Source of the DNA: Muraenolepis orangiensis
Lineage: Eukaryota > Chordata > Actinopteri > Gadiformes > Muraenolepididae
Direction: 5' to 3'
Assembly (NCBI GenBank): GCA_027704905.1
Contig: CM050999.1
Coordinates: 10,688,965 to 10,752,964 of the forward strand
Length of the DNA stretch: 64,000 nt
Shown here: piece by piece, positions 1 to 11,290 of the stretch
How the letters are laid out: every line of letters begins with the position of its first letter
How positions within the stretch are numbered: the first letter of the stretch is position 1
Translations under genes and position numbers: made by a program
The notes under the pieces: generated by a model
Seen by the model: the letters and a program-made list of their open reading frames with translations, nothing else
What the model was told of the DNA's origin: nothing
The model's database searches: none

Positions 1-419
1 TCAAAAACACTCACAAACAACACAAAACAACAAAACAAACACCCTCCCATTCTGTTTCGTTCCGGTTAACATTTAGATGCGACCGCATTCATCATAATAG
101 TAACATATAACACATAAGTACAGGCTCATCAGAAAAGCGCTGCTGCACACGACGGCGCCACTAGCCATTAACACGGCTTCTTGAGGGCTCCTCCCGAAGA
201 ATCCAGTTTATGGCAGAGTTTTGAATAATGGTGGACAGAGCCGATGGTACACGCTAGAGCTCTTCCTCCAGTGTGTGTGTGGGGTGGGTGGCTTTTTAAC
301 CTGTGGGCCTTGATTAACAAAGACCCACAGGTGTGCAGCCAGGTGAGGCTGCTTCAACCAGCCACCAACATCACACACTCCACAACCTCTTCCACGCCAA
401 AAAGCCTCACCTTTTGAGT

Positions 420-530
420 TATCTTGATAACAGACAAACAAACAGACAAGCAGAAAGACATACAAACAAACAAACAAAACAGGGTCGAAAACATAACCTC
501 CTCCCATCTTTGATAGCAGGGGTAATAATC
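420..530 (+). repeat. Dispersed repeat, copy 1
   Basis: This stretch shares a CAAACAAACAAAC-rich core and a following CCTCCTCCCATCTTTGAT block with about 4425-4625, where that block lies in reverse complement. Looser relatives are near 14265-14375 and 26560-26790. Several copies in one window point to a dispersed transposon-derived family; I cannot name it. The rest of 1-690 shows no gene and is probably grik1 intron. Confidence 0.6.
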
Positions 531-694
531 TTTATTTATATGTAGAAGTGTTTATGCAAGTTGATGCGCAAGTGTGATGAAAAGCTAAATGTAAAAAATA
601 CCCACATAAAGGTTTACTGTAGAACATAACAATCAGAGCCTAGTTTTCATATTCCAGCAATCAGCTTCCAGACCTTATTATCACAGCTTGCTGT

Positions 695-882
695 TTGTGT
701 GTGTGTGTGTGTGTGTGTATGTGTGTGGATTTTGTGCATGCATGTGTGTGTGTATCCATGTGCAATGTTTGTGTGTGTCTGTGTGTGTGTGTGTGTTTGT
801 CTGTGTGTGTGTGTGCATATGTGTGTATCCATGTGCATATGTGTGTGTGTGTGTGTGTGTGTGTACATGTGTGTGTGTGTCC
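695..882. repeat. GT microsatellite in grik1 intron
   Basis: Interrupted (GT)n tract ending two bases before the CCAG splice acceptor of the grik1 exon. Predicted Cys-Val or His-Thr proteins across it are artefacts of the repeat. Confidence 0.9.
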
Positions 883-884
883 AG

Positions 885-1174
885 GCTCTCCTTACCGAGA
901 CAAGGTGACCATCGCCATCCTCCAGCTGCAGGAGGAGGGCAAGCTGCACATGATGAAGGAGAAGTGGTGGCGGGGCAACGGCTGCCCGGAGGAGGACAGC
1001 AAGGAGGCCAGCGCCCTGGGCGTGGAGAACATCGGGGGCATCTTCATCGTGCTGGCGGCCGGCCTGGTGCTCTCCGTCTTCGTGGCCATCGGGGAGTTCC
1101 TCTACAAGTCACGCAGGAACCTGGACGTGGAGGAGCTGAGCGTGGGACAGTGTGAGTGGCACAACAAGTACTAG
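885..1174 (+). CDS. grik1: Kainate receptor subunit (GluK1-like), C-terminal exon
   Basis: This exon encodes the end of the ligand-binding domain and the fourth membrane segment of an ionotropic kainate receptor, a glutamate-gated cation channel of neuronal membranes. The translation SPYRDKVTIAILQLQEEG, then KEKWWRGNGCPEE, then the M4 helix IGGIFIVLAAGLVLSVF is diagnostic for GRIK1-3; VENIGG before M4 favours GRIK1. The acceptor is CCAG at 881-884, and the first codon is completed by a G from the upstream exon, outside the window. A strong donor GTGAGT at 1152-1157 would end the exon at 1151 in phase 1. Reading through it gives CEWHNKY and a TAG at 1172-1174, a plausible short C-terminal isoform. 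I did not find a downstream C-tail exon before 6 kb. The end is therefore 1151 or 1174. Confidence 0.93.
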
Positions 1175-1185
1175 GGGGCCCGGCG

Positions 1186-1652
1186 TCCGACGCTCTCTCC
1201 TGCTCCTGCTGCGCCTCCTCCTCCGCCTCCGCCTCCTCCTCCTCTTTCTCCTCTTCTTCCTTTCTTCTTCTTCCTCCTCCTTCTTCTCCATCCCCTTCTT
1301 CTCTGCTCCTCTTCTTTTCTCTCTCCTGCACCTCTTCCTCTCTCCTCGCTCTCCTCCTCCTGTTCCTCTTTTTCTTCCGCCTCCTCTCTCCTCCTCTCTC
1401 CTCCACCTATCTCTCCTCTCTCCTCCTCTTCCCCTTTTTCATCCTCCTCCACCTCCTCCTCTTCCTCCTCCTCCTCCTCCTCCACCTCCACATATTCCTC
1501 TCTTTTCTCTCTCTCCTCTTCCTCTTTGCTCCACCTCCTCCACCTCTGCCTCTCTCCTCTTCCCTCTACCTCCTCCTCCTCCTCCTCCTCCTCCTCCTCC
1601 TCCTCCTCTACCTCCTCCTCCTCCTCCTCCTCCTCCTCCTCCTCCTCCTCCT
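1186..1652 (+). repeat. Polypyrimidine (CTC/CTTC) tract
   Basis: About 470 bases almost wholly C and T on the + strand, ending in pure (CTC)n at about 1566-1652, beginning just past the grik1 stop. The long Ser/Leu/Pro and Glu/Arg open frames over it come from composition and are not genes. From 1653 to 2320 there is AT-rich sequence with no gene; a possible AATAAA near 2103 could end a grik1 3' UTR. Confidence 0.9.
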
Positions 1653-2321
1653 CAACCGTCATTCCGGTTCGGCCGGGTTTCTTCGGTTCTTCTTCTGAGG
1701 AACTGGTTCTCAGAGCCGAGGGAACGGGGGGGAAACACTGCTACATTTGGAGTGTGTGAGGAACCGCAGCGTTCACACAATCGGAACAAGAACGGTGTTA
1801 TTTGACTCGTAGTTTTAATAGTAGTTTTGTTGTGGAGCACATGGACTTTGATTTGTATTTGTAAAAAAAGTGTTCATCCCCATATTTATGACCACGGGTG
1901 GAGTTCAGCCTGGAGATTTTTGTTCTTTTGTTTTTTACGATGTGTTGTGGAAAATACGCCGGAGTTGAAGTACTGGAGGTTATAAATACACCGGGTTTGA
2001 CAGCAGTATTTAATTAATTGATATGTTCATAGTTCATTCATAGTTTGTTTTGAAACATCATGAATCTGAAAGTTTCGTTTTTTTTCTTCCAATTGTTAAT
2101 GAATAAAAATTCCCAAATGAAGATTCTGTGTTCATGGATCTCTCTTAATGTCTTATTATTTTTCTTTTGTTTTTCTTTTTTTGTATTGGCGTCTTTGGCG
2201 TATATATTGAAATGCATGTGTATATTCTTCTTGTCAGCCGTTGTTTCAGAAAGACTAAAGTGAAGTGACAAACTTATTTTTACCTTTTATGTCCTGCTTG
2301 CTCTCATTCATCTTCATTCAG

Positions 2322-2726
2322 TGTCCGAAATCACTCCCTACTCACTATATAGTGCACTAAACAGTGACTTTTCCATTTTGTAGTGCTGTCCCAATGTATA
2401 GTGAGAATTATTATGCAATGTAGTCCTCTACATTGAACTACTAGAGAGGGAGTAGGGAATGAGGGAAGGATTTCACTATATAGTCCTCTACATTGAACTA
2501 CTAGAGAGGGAGTAGGGAATGAGGGAAGGATTTCACTATATAGTCCTCTACATTGAACTACTAGAGAGGGAGTAGGGAATGAGGGAAGGATTTCACTATA
2601 TAGTCCTCTACGTTGAACTACTAGAGAGGGAGTAGGGAACGAGGGAAGGGTTTCACTATAAAGTCCCCTACATTGAACTACTAGAGAGGGAGTAGGGTGT
2701 AGGGATTGAGGGAAGGATTTCGGACA
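2322..2726. mobile_element. MITE-like element with internal 60-bp tandem repeat
   Basis: The ends TGTCCGAAATC (2322-2332) and GATTTCGGACA (2716-2726) are perfect 11-bp inverted repeats. Inside is a 60-bp unit starting AGTCCTCTACATTGAACTAC, repeated about five times from 2421 with few changes. There is no coding capacity for a transposase. I could not define a target-site duplication, so the superfamily is open. Confidence 0.7.
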
Positions 2727-2992
2727 AGGCCTTAGTTTTGTGTGTGTTGGTGTGTGTGTGTGTGTGTGTGTAACTTTATGCTTGGAACACGCCACGCTCT
2801 AGAATGTTCTGGATGCAGCGTTGCCATGACTTTGTCAGACCGTCAGAACCAGAGGAGACGTGTGAAGGTAATCTGACGGAACCACCAGCTGGTCTCTCAG
2901 CGGTCTGTCTGCTTGTCTCGCATTCTGCCCCCGAGATTACGCCTACATGACCTTTCCGCTATAATCCATTCAATGGGATACACCACCCCTCA

Positions 2993-2994
<2 letters not shown>

Positions 2995-3025
<31 letters not shown>

Positions 3026-3220
3026 CACGCATTACACAAAGAATCAGGCGTGCTTTTGTAATCAGTCGGGATACAAGAGATCAAACGTTTGTGAGACATC
3101 ACGTGTCGGGTCGTACGTAAATTCATAGTAGGATGGCTCCGCCCGGAGTAGTAACTGTTATGACATCCAAACCGAATAAGACCCACCAGTTCGATCCCCA
3201 CCTGCCTTGGTGGGTGTCCC

Positions 3221-3260
<40 letters not shown>
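2995..3260. repeat. CA and CT microsatellites
   Basis: A (CA)n run at about 2995-3030 and a (CT)n run at about 3222-3260 with unremarkable sequence between and around them. No gene seen. Confidence 0.85.
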
Positions 3261-3264
<4 letters not shown>

Positions 3265-3306
3265 AGCCCACTGACCTCTCCCTGAAAGGCAGAGAATAAG
3301 AAGATT

Positions 3307-3490
3307 CAAGATTCAAGATTTGTACAATGGAACGCTTACTCCCCATTCCCTCCCGCAGTATACATTTTCTAAAACACTCTACTATAAACAAATACTGTAC
3401 ACAATAAAAACAACAATAAAGTGACTGATGGATGATATTTGCATGTGGTGAATTGTGCAAAAAGCATTTTAAAAACATTTTAAAGTGCTG
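3307..3490 (-). mobile_element. LINE 3'-end fragment (CR1/L2/Rex-like family)
   Basis: The block beginning TTCAAGATTTGTACAATGG and running through AATAAAGTGACTGATGGATG recurs near 23400, 25045, 30195, 42845 and 46740. At 42845-43560 it is joined to reverse-transcriptase coding sequence on the - strand, identifying it as a 5'-truncated LINE tail. Confidence 0.7.
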
Positions 3491-4139
3491 GGCAGAAAGG
3501 TTACCCAGTGGACTGTGCCAACTGGTACAGGCTGGTCAGGCTGATCATCACACATCTGGGTGGGCACTCCCAGAGAGGAGAGCAGGAAGGTGATTACCAG
3601 ACTGAACAAAAAACAGGATAACGTCTAAAAATGGAATATGCAAATGAACATTGAGCAGCTGAATATATATATATATAATATATATATATATATATGAAAA
3701 AATGTTTTCAAGATTTCATTGTACGACATTTAGTGTGGCGTGATACTGACGCTGTTCGGGATTTTGGGTCTTCAATCTAATCTGGATTATTCCAGGATTA
3801 TTCCAATTATATGTACCTTAACCGCAACACATTCCACAATCAAAAAATGATAATAAAGTAATGAGAAGAAAAAAATTAAAATAGAATGATCAACTTTTAT
3901 TCTGAGGGAACATTTTCAGTGAGGGATGAGACTTCTAGTTGTGAGCTGGGAGGGTTCTCCAGCGTTAATCTCCTGTTGTAATGACTACCGTCTCAGGGTT
4001 TGAGAGTCTGATGAGTTCCAGAATGGGGTTTAACTTGCTGCTTCATTTTGTTTGTGTGGACTTTAATCTTCCAGCCCCGCGCTCTTAATCACAACTCTGT
4101 TAATCTGAATGAATAAGGACGGGATTACAGGCTTCTGAC
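3490..4139. other. Intergenic, no gene recognised
   Basis: AT-rich spacer between the convergent grik1 and bach1 genes, with a short (TA)n run near 3666-3695. I see no exon, RNA gene or clear mobile element. Confidence 0.6.
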
Positions 4140-4410
4140 CTTGATGCCATGCTGCACCCCAACCCCGCCCTTTCACTACCACCACCCTCATACTATCCCC
4201 CCAACACCACCATCCTCCTCACATCACCATCACCACCCTCACACCACCAACACCCCCTCCGCACACCATCATCACCCCCACCCTCACACCACCCCCACTC
4301 TCACACCTTCACCACCCCTTCCTCACACCATCCTCACCCTCACACCATCAACCTCCTCACACCACCACCATGACCCTCACCCTCACCACCACCGCCCTCA
4401 TCTAACACCC
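4140..4410. repeat. CCACC/CATCA low-complexity minisatellite
   Basis: Irregular CCTCACACCACCATC-like units. The Pro/His-rich frames across it are compositional. It is followed at about 4425-4625 by the inverted copy of the dispersed repeat seen at 420-530, then by AT-rich sequence to 5390 without a recognisable gene. Confidence 0.75.
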
Positions 4411-5392
4411 AATACTTACCTCCGCCATCAAAGATGGGAGGAGGTTTTCGGCCCTGTCTGTCTGTTAGTAAGATAACTCAACAAGTTATGTACAGAATTG
4501 GACAAAGCCTGGTGGTTTTATTACTTATGGACCAAGTTGAATCTAGTTGATTCAATTTAGGTGCAGATCCGGACCTGAATCCAGATCCAGAGGATGTTTT
4601 GGTGTGGCAGTTTTCTCTTGGTTTTAGATTTGTTTTCAGCCACCGTTTGATTTGTGAGACTAGAAAAATAAATGCAAAATCTCCAGGGAAAAAAAAAAAG
4701 TTTATTTTGAGATATCTGGCGTCCAGAAATTACAAAACAACATGCGGAGAAAACATACAACCGCCCTGGGCCACAATGTGCAACAATTATGCAAAATCAA
4801 AAACTGGGACATTTTTCCACAATATTCCCTATCATAAGGCACATTATTTAGCAGATGTATAAACTGGTCTAAGGATTGGCGGACACTTTACTATTGCACC
4901 AAAAATCAGGTAATTTGCATTCAAAGGTTCTGTAGGTAAGATCCAAGACCTGTAGTTAGTATAGTTTGAGTGAATTGTGCTGTGATAATGTATATCTGAC
5001 TGTCTCTGTATGAGACCGTTTACATGATTCAAATGTTAATACTTGTATTAATACTTTAAGTATTATACTTTAAGGTATTGGGCCGCCGCGACACACTGGA
5101 TATCGCGCATTAACACACAGTTCTTTAAACACAGTATATTAGATTGAGACAAAACAATGTAATGCAACACATTTCTTACCTGGAACCGTTTCAAAATAGA
5201 CAAAGCATTGTTTATAATAATTCCCAGAATTAATACTTTTAAGTATATACTAAGTATTATACTTTAAGGGCTCGATGCTCTATGCAGCGGAGGAATCCGT
5301 CAGCTACGAGGAGGGCTAATGCAGGACAGCGTATAGCGGGTGACATAATACACACACACACAGACGTGTTATACAATAGGATCTACACATCA

Positions 5393-5698
5393 CAGTGGTT
5401 CTCAACTGATCCAGCCTTAAGGACCCACATGTGGACCACATCATGAACCCCCAAAAATAAACTGATAAAAAAAAATAATAATAAAAAAAAAAATGTATTT
5501 AACCATATTGCAGTAAACAACAACGCCTTCATGTACCGTTGAAAACACACAGCGAACAAAACGCTGCAACAACTGGGGCCGAACTCAATGAAATAGTAAG
5601 ACGTTGAAACCTGAATTAACATTGAAACTTCGGTTCATTCGTGGGTTTCTTTATAAAGAAAAAGGTTTGGCGTCTGGCCCACCAGTTGAGAATCCCTG
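5393..5698. mobile_element. Non-autonomous hAT-like element (MITE)
   Basis: The left end CAGTGGTTCTCAACTG and right end CAGTTGAGAATCCCTG form a 16-bp terminal inverted repeat with two mismatches, starting CAGTGG as many hAT elements do. No transposase is encoded. A related right-end fragment lies at about 26790-26930, and the start of another at about 63757. A perfect 8-bp target duplication is not evident. Confidence 0.65.
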
Positions 5699-5849
5699 AT
5701 CTATTATATGTTAGATGTGAGGTACAAAAAAAATTGGCTTTCATGGTGACACGTGAGAGTGGACGTGAAGGACGGAGAGAAAGAAGGGAGAAGAGTTGTT
5801 TTAACAGTAATTGCATCCATGATCTCTACAGAAGCGGTCGGCTTTGCTT

Positions 5850-5855
5850 TTTATT
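5850..5855 (-). terminator. Candidate polyadenylation signal of bach1
   Basis: AATAAA on the - strand (TTTATT on +), about 245 bases past the bach1 stop codon. Position and motif fit; no transcript evidence. Confidence 0.45.
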
Positions 5856-6100
5856 CCTGAGAGAAGAAAACCGTTTAACTGAAATGTGTCTTCATAAAGG
5901 GAACCTCTTCTTGCACACACGTGTAGGTTGAAAAAGTAAAAGAACATCGCAACCGTTATAAAGATCAAAACACCAGAAATAGAATGTCGTCCTCTGCATT
6001 TTAACTGTGCTCTCGTACAAGATCCAACGCACGGATCCAACAGAGCAGAAGATACCGGAAAGCGACCAACACAGGCGCAACTCAGGAACACATCCCGAGT

Positions 6101-9100
6101 CTACAAGCCGTGGTCCGGAAGACCAGCGCCGAAGACGGAACCGGGGGCCGACGATCCCGCTTCCCCCTGGGGCCCCCAGGTACGGGCCCGAGGGTCCGAG
6201 GGGTCAGGGGCAGGGCCCCCCGGGAACGCCTGGGGGTCGGGGTCCGGGGGTGCGAGAAGGAGGTCGCACAGGGGCCGGTCGGAGGCAGAGACCTTGGCCA
6301 GGAGCTGCAGGTGGTCCTGCCCGGGGTCCGACTGCTCGCCCACCGTCTTGCGGACCTTCGAGAGGTGTCTCCGGGCCGCGTCCAGGTCCTGCTCCAGACA
6401 GACGTGCTCCTCTTCCAGCCGCTCCTTCTCCTCTTGCTGGGGGCACAAAGAGAGGTTCACCTTTATTATATCATATTAGTTTATGATATCGTAACATTAA
6501 TAGAACGAGCAGCAGACACTAAGTGCAATGAGATCAAAGAAAACATAGAAACAATTGCAAAGGAAAACGATGATGGTTGTTATAGAACTACTCTACCCTC
6601 GAACACACAACTACAAGAAGAGCTGTACAAGCTGTACAAATAAGGATGGTTTCACTACGGATCCCAGCCTCTGGCGCCCTCTAGTGGTGGACGTTAAGTT
6701 GACCCTTAGAGGTGCTTGCACACTGCCTACAACAAACACTCAGGAAAACATTGGGCCACGGGGTCCAGACCTGTTGGTGTGTGACAGCTGTTGCTGGGAA
6801 GAAGCAACTCTGCTTCTTCTACTTCTATAGTCTATGTTGATGTGTTTTGGGGCGGTGTGCAAGCAAGCAACTTTAAAAAGGCCCCTAATGGACCACCAGG
6901 TGTAATAATAATAATAATAACAATAATAATACCTTTATGTATATAGCACTTATTAAGCAATACGGCAGAAGTGCTTTACAACTAAATAAAACAGAATAAT
7001 TACATAATTTTATTAAATAACAAAAATATATATATATTACAAACAATCCAACACTTGGATGTTGAGTAGATTTCAAATTAAATGAAATATTAATTAATCT
7101 GTGATGTCACCGTGTGAGGTCACCTTGTGAAGTTATGTGTGATGTCCTGTGTGATGTCATGTGTCATGTCCTGTGAGGTCCTGTGAGGTCCTGTGTGATG
7201 TCACCGTGTGATGTCACCGTGTGATGTCACTGTGTGATGTCAATGTGTGACATCACTGTTATGTCATGTGTGATGTCACCGTGTGAGGTCACCGTGCGAC
7301 GTCACCGTGCGATGTCACCGTGTGATGTCACCGTATTTACCAGCGTGTTGATCTCTACTTCCAGCGTCTGGATGCCGTCCAGCTTTCTCTTCCTGCAACG
7401 CTGCGCCGCCACGCGGTTCTTACTGCGGCGACGGATGTCGTGGACAAACTCCAGCTGCTCGCCAGTCAGCTGGTGGCGCCGCAGCAGCTGCTGGAAGGCA
7501 CTGCGGCTCAGCCGGGAGATGTTCTCCGCTGGGAAGGGAAGCTGCACCTGCAGCCAGGACCACAGGTCACCTTAGCCGGTAGGCCAACGGTACTACCAAT
7601 TCTTATGCTAACACAGTCAGTCAGGGATGCTAATGCTAACACTGTGGTTTCCAGTCAGGGACGCTAATGCTAATGCAGTGGTTTCCAATCAGGGAGGCTT
7701 ATGCATAGTGGTTTCAAATACATTATTCTGCTACAATGCATTTAACACAGCTGATTTATATTGGTAGTTATTTTATATATCTGATTCATAGCTGTCCCAA
7801 CTTTTCCCTACGAATGAAACATAGATTGAACAGTGCCACCTACAGGACTGGACGGGTCTATACTTCCATTAAGCAGCAGTAACATGTGTGTAACATCACA
7901 GTTGATCACACAACGTACCTCGGCGACCGGTTCTCCGCCTTTTTGGTCCTGGTCCGAGTCCCCGTCCGAGTCCTCCGCGGAGTTCAGAGACGAGGACATG
8001 TAGGGGCTCCTCTCGGAGAGCGGCAGACTGTCCGAGGCTGCCCCGGGGACATCCTCCGCAGCCCCCAGGTTCCGGAGGAAGGGGCAGTCCCCGGTGCTGG
8101 AGCTCAGGTCCAGCTGCTTCAGCCAGTGGAAGTCAGCCGCCTCGGCCATCGCCCCGCGCTCCCCTTGATCCCCGGGGTCTACGGGGTCGGGCCAGAAACC
8201 CGTGGCCAGATGCTGTGCCACCTCCCTCTCCACGCTGCTCCTCTGCCCGTACGCCACCACCTCCTCCTCCTCCCGAGTGAGGTCGAGGCACGGAGGCAGA
8301 GCAGCAGGCTCCGGGAGACCCGCGTCGTCCAAGGCGCACCCGTCCTCCACGCCGGCCGCCGCCGGGAGCCCGTCCGAGGGGCCGAGGGGGCCGTGTGGCG
8401 CGGCGTGGCCGAAGATGCAGTGTTGCGCTCGGTCTCACCACCGGGGGTCTCCGCGGGCTGTTGGGGCTTGTCAGGGCCCGTCGGACCACCCGCAGGGTCA
8501 TTAAGGTCGCCAGGGTCCACGCTAGGCAGGGTGGTGGTGGTGGTGGTGGACAGCGGGCAGGGGAGACCGCAGGGTAGCAAGTCGAGGGTGCGTTCATCGC
8601 ACATGCCTCCCATGTCTAGGTCTCTTTGGCAGAACGGAGAAGGCAGCTCTGTGGTGATGGGGCTGCTGGCAGCGGTGGTGGTAGCCGCCTCTGGGCAAGG
8701 CAGGGAGAAGATCGGACACACACCCTTGCTCGTTATCCCCGGCATGTGGGAATTGCAGATCTCCAAACAGAAGCGGTCCTCTTGGTCTCCCGCTGCACCG
8801 GGCTGAGTGTGGGAGTTCATAGGACACTGAGACGGAGCAACCGTTCCAGCGTCTTCCGAAGGCACGTCGTTGTTAAGCTCCTTCTCCTGGTGAGGGTCGG
8901 CGGTCTCTTCTCGAGGGTCGGCGACGGGACCCCTTCTCCGACAGCACCTCGTTCTAAGGGTTTCTTTGGCGGCGGAGGAGGAGGAGAACTTGGGCAAGAG
9001 GAAGTTGAAGCAGGCGCTCTGCATGCCGTGGAAGCCCAGCACCTCCGCGCTCTGGTGGACGGCGTGGATGTTGTCTTTGGTGAAGAGCAGCTTGGACGTG

Positions 9101-10205
9101 TAGGCGAAACTGGAGCAGCGGTTCAAAGCCCTCAGCTGTCACCTGGGGGAGAGTTGTAACAATACAAGGGTATTCACCAGGGGGAAGATGTAATAATACT
9201 AGTGTATTCAGATACATCACTACATTGCAACAAAGCTTCAAAATGAGAACGATATAACTTTTCTCCTTTTCTTTCTAATTAAATATTCTATCTCTAAAAG
9301 TGAACCACACTTTTTCTTAAACCAACTATTCTTTCCTCGCCTGGGATTAATAAAGCATGTCTTAAAAGTTGAAACAGGCTATTTTGTTTCCAAGGTTTTG
9401 GTTTAAAAAGAAAGCGTATTGCATGTTATTCCCTCTATCTCGCTCTGTAATCATAAAGGAAGCTTAAAGTAGGCTTCAATACATACTGTCCTGTATCATA
9501 CTTTGCCTGGGGTGTTCTTACACAGCGACATTAACGACATCATCATGCCATCATCACGACGACATGACGACATCATCATGCCATCATCACGACGACATGA
9601 CGACATCATAACAACATCGTCACAACAGCATCATGACATTATAACGACATCATCATGACATCATGACGACATAACACCATCAACATGACATCACAACGAC
9701 ATTGTCACAACATCATCATCACATCACAACGACATCATGACAACATAGTCATGAAATCATTCAGTCATGAAATCAACGACATTGTCATGACAACATGACC
9801 TCATCATGACATCATGACGACATTGTCACAACATAACATCATCATAACTCCACAATGACATCCTGACGACATTACAACGTCATCATGACGACTTTGTCAC
9901 AACATAACGTCATGGTGACTCCACGACTTCATCATCACAACGCCGTGACATCATGGACAGACCTGGTCTGGCAGGGTGATGATGGCGTGGCTCCCAGTCA
10001 GGCTACTGACGCGCCCATGGAAGAAGTCGCTGCATGACGCCAGCACGGCGGCGTGTGCCCGGAAACAGCGGTCGCCGGTCTCCACGGTGACGTCACACAG
10101 GGCATCGCGCCGACGCTGCTCGTCCAGGCGCTGCAGGACGTGGGCGGCATGCACCGCCGACTCGAAGGTGAACCCTGAGGTGGAGCGAGGGGCCGGGAGA
10201 GACAT
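6101..10205 (-). CDS. bach1: BACH1 BTB-bZIP transcription repressor (two frameshifts)
   Basis: BACH1 is a nuclear haem-responsive repressor that pairs with small Maf proteins at antioxidant/MARE sites. Four coding exons: 9963-10205, 7919-9142, 7341-7547 and 6101-6436, all GT-AG and phase 0, 2010 nt in total. The ATG at 10203-10205 is chosen because MSLPAPRSTSGFTFESAVHA aligns with the human BACH1 start. The acceptor is at 10224, so a non-coding exon lies upstream. Exon 1 gives the BTB first half (ALCDVTVETGDRCFRAH), exon 2 its end and the acidic middle with Cys-Pro haem motifs (VCPIF, DCPFL), exon 3 the basic region (RRRSKNRVAAQRCRKRKLD), exon 4 the leucine zipper. The C-terminal CP motif of human BACH1 is replaced by DRPL. 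Exon 2 is not one open frame: there is an extra base at 9107-9109 inside the BTB and a restoring shift between about 8255 and 8434. Human BACH1 is 736 residues; this would be about 669. Confidence 0.93.
6885..7080. repeat. LINE/SINE tail with AATAAT run in bach1 intron
   Basis: (AAT)n followed by a TATAGCACTTATTAAGC-like block. The same pattern (AATAATAATA then TTTATATAGCGCTTTTC-like sequence) occurs near 19375 and 63920-64000, indicating a dispersed element tail. Confidence 0.5.
7096..7335. repeat. TGATGTCACCGTG minisatellite beside bach1 bZIP exon
   Basis: Short units of the type GTGATGTCACC, some GCGACGTCACC, run up to the splice donor of the bZIP exon (donor at 7339-7340). The units resemble CRE/bZIP sites, but that may be coincidence of the repeat. 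Confidence 0.7.
9530..9955. repeat. GACATCATCATGACATC simple satellite in bach1 intron 1
   Basis: Degenerate CATCATGACGACATC-like units fill the space between the first two coding exons of bach1. The upstream intron part (9143-9530) holds only unique AT-rich sequence. Confidence 0.8.
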
Positions 10206-10364
10206 GACCCTTGGGGAGCTCAGCCTGTAGGACATGTAGGACATTAGGGGTCAGAGGTCAGGAGGGCAGACAGACGAGAGGAGTGTTAGAAGGTTGGTGT
10301 TCTTGGAAAGTTCATCCAAACCCATGGGGTTTTCTTTACTATTCTTCAGTTTTATGCAAAGCTA

Positions 10365-10430
10365 ACTCAAGATTCAAGATTTTTATTTGCCATATGCCTC
10401 ATTTTGGAAATATGTCCCAAGACTTTTAAG
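10365..10430 (-). mobile_element. Short LINE-tail fragment
   Basis: TTCAAGATTTTTATTTGCCATATG matches the start of the LINE tail at 42840. Only a short piece remains; the rest of 10225-10920 (bach1 5' intron) shows no gene, only (TA) and TCTA runs near 10800-10850. Confidence 0.5.
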
Positions 10431-10924
10431 ATAAGTTCACCTTAGAACTTGTCTGGGCCTGGGACTTACTGTATGTCCACAGACCAAAACGTCAGTCCCT
10501 GGAGCTAAACCAGACTCTAACCCTGGCCTAACGCAGATTTACTTTAATTAAGATCAACACAGATCAAATACTGAATCAAGTTACCTTATAAACTACGATA
10601 CAGTTATAGGCAAGGGATTACTTTGGACCACTTCGAACGCAAAAACAGCAGGACATGTATATGTTATTAGTTGTGTCAAAGTGTAACAATAATAATAAAT
10701 ATATACAAGATAATTCATACTGTCGGAGTGAATGGAGTAAGCATTCCATTGTACTTGTTGCACATGTAACTATAAAGAATATACATATCTCTCTGTCTAT
10801 ATATCCCTCTATATATATATATATATATCACTCTGTATCTATCTATCTACCCTCATGTATTTATGACTTTTATCACTTTCGGAACCTGTGAAAATGAACA
10901 GAGAATGTGTGACTTCTGCAAAAC

Positions 10925-11290
10925 CTTCATGCTTCTCTGTTAAGGAGTCACATGCTTCCTTTAAGAGCATCCTTCCCTGTGAAGGAGTCACAAGTCTCCT
11001 TTAAGAACATCCTTCCCTGTGAAGGAGTCACAAGTCTCCTTTAAGAACATCCTTCCCTGTGAAGGAGTCCAAGTCTTCTTAGAGAGCATCCTTCCCTTTG
11101 AAGGAGTCACATGCCCCCTGAGAGAGCATACTTCCCTTTGAAGGAGTCACATGCCTCCTTAAGAGAGCATCCTTCCATGTCAAGGAGTCACACACCTCCT
11201 TAAGAGAGCATCCTTCCATGTGAAGGAGTCACACGCCTCCTTAAGAGCATCCTTCCATGTGAAGGAGTCACATGCCTCCTTAAGAGTGGC
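10925..11290. repeat. About 38-bp minisatellite
   Basis: Units of CATCCTTCCNTGTGAAGGAGTCACATGCCTCCTTAAGAG type, about nine copies with substitutions and short indels, within the bach1 5' intron. From 11290 to 11840 I see no further feature. Confidence 0.85.

Noticed and set aside
1152..1805. Ser/Leu/Pro-rich or Glu/Arg-rich proteins
   Set aside because: Composition of a polypyrimidine tract; no conserved residues.
4141..4476. Pro/His-rich protein
   Set aside because: CCACC low-complexity sequence without family likeness.
8133..8597. Separate Pro/Arg-rich protein
   Set aside because: Third-frame shadow of the GC-rich bach1 exon.
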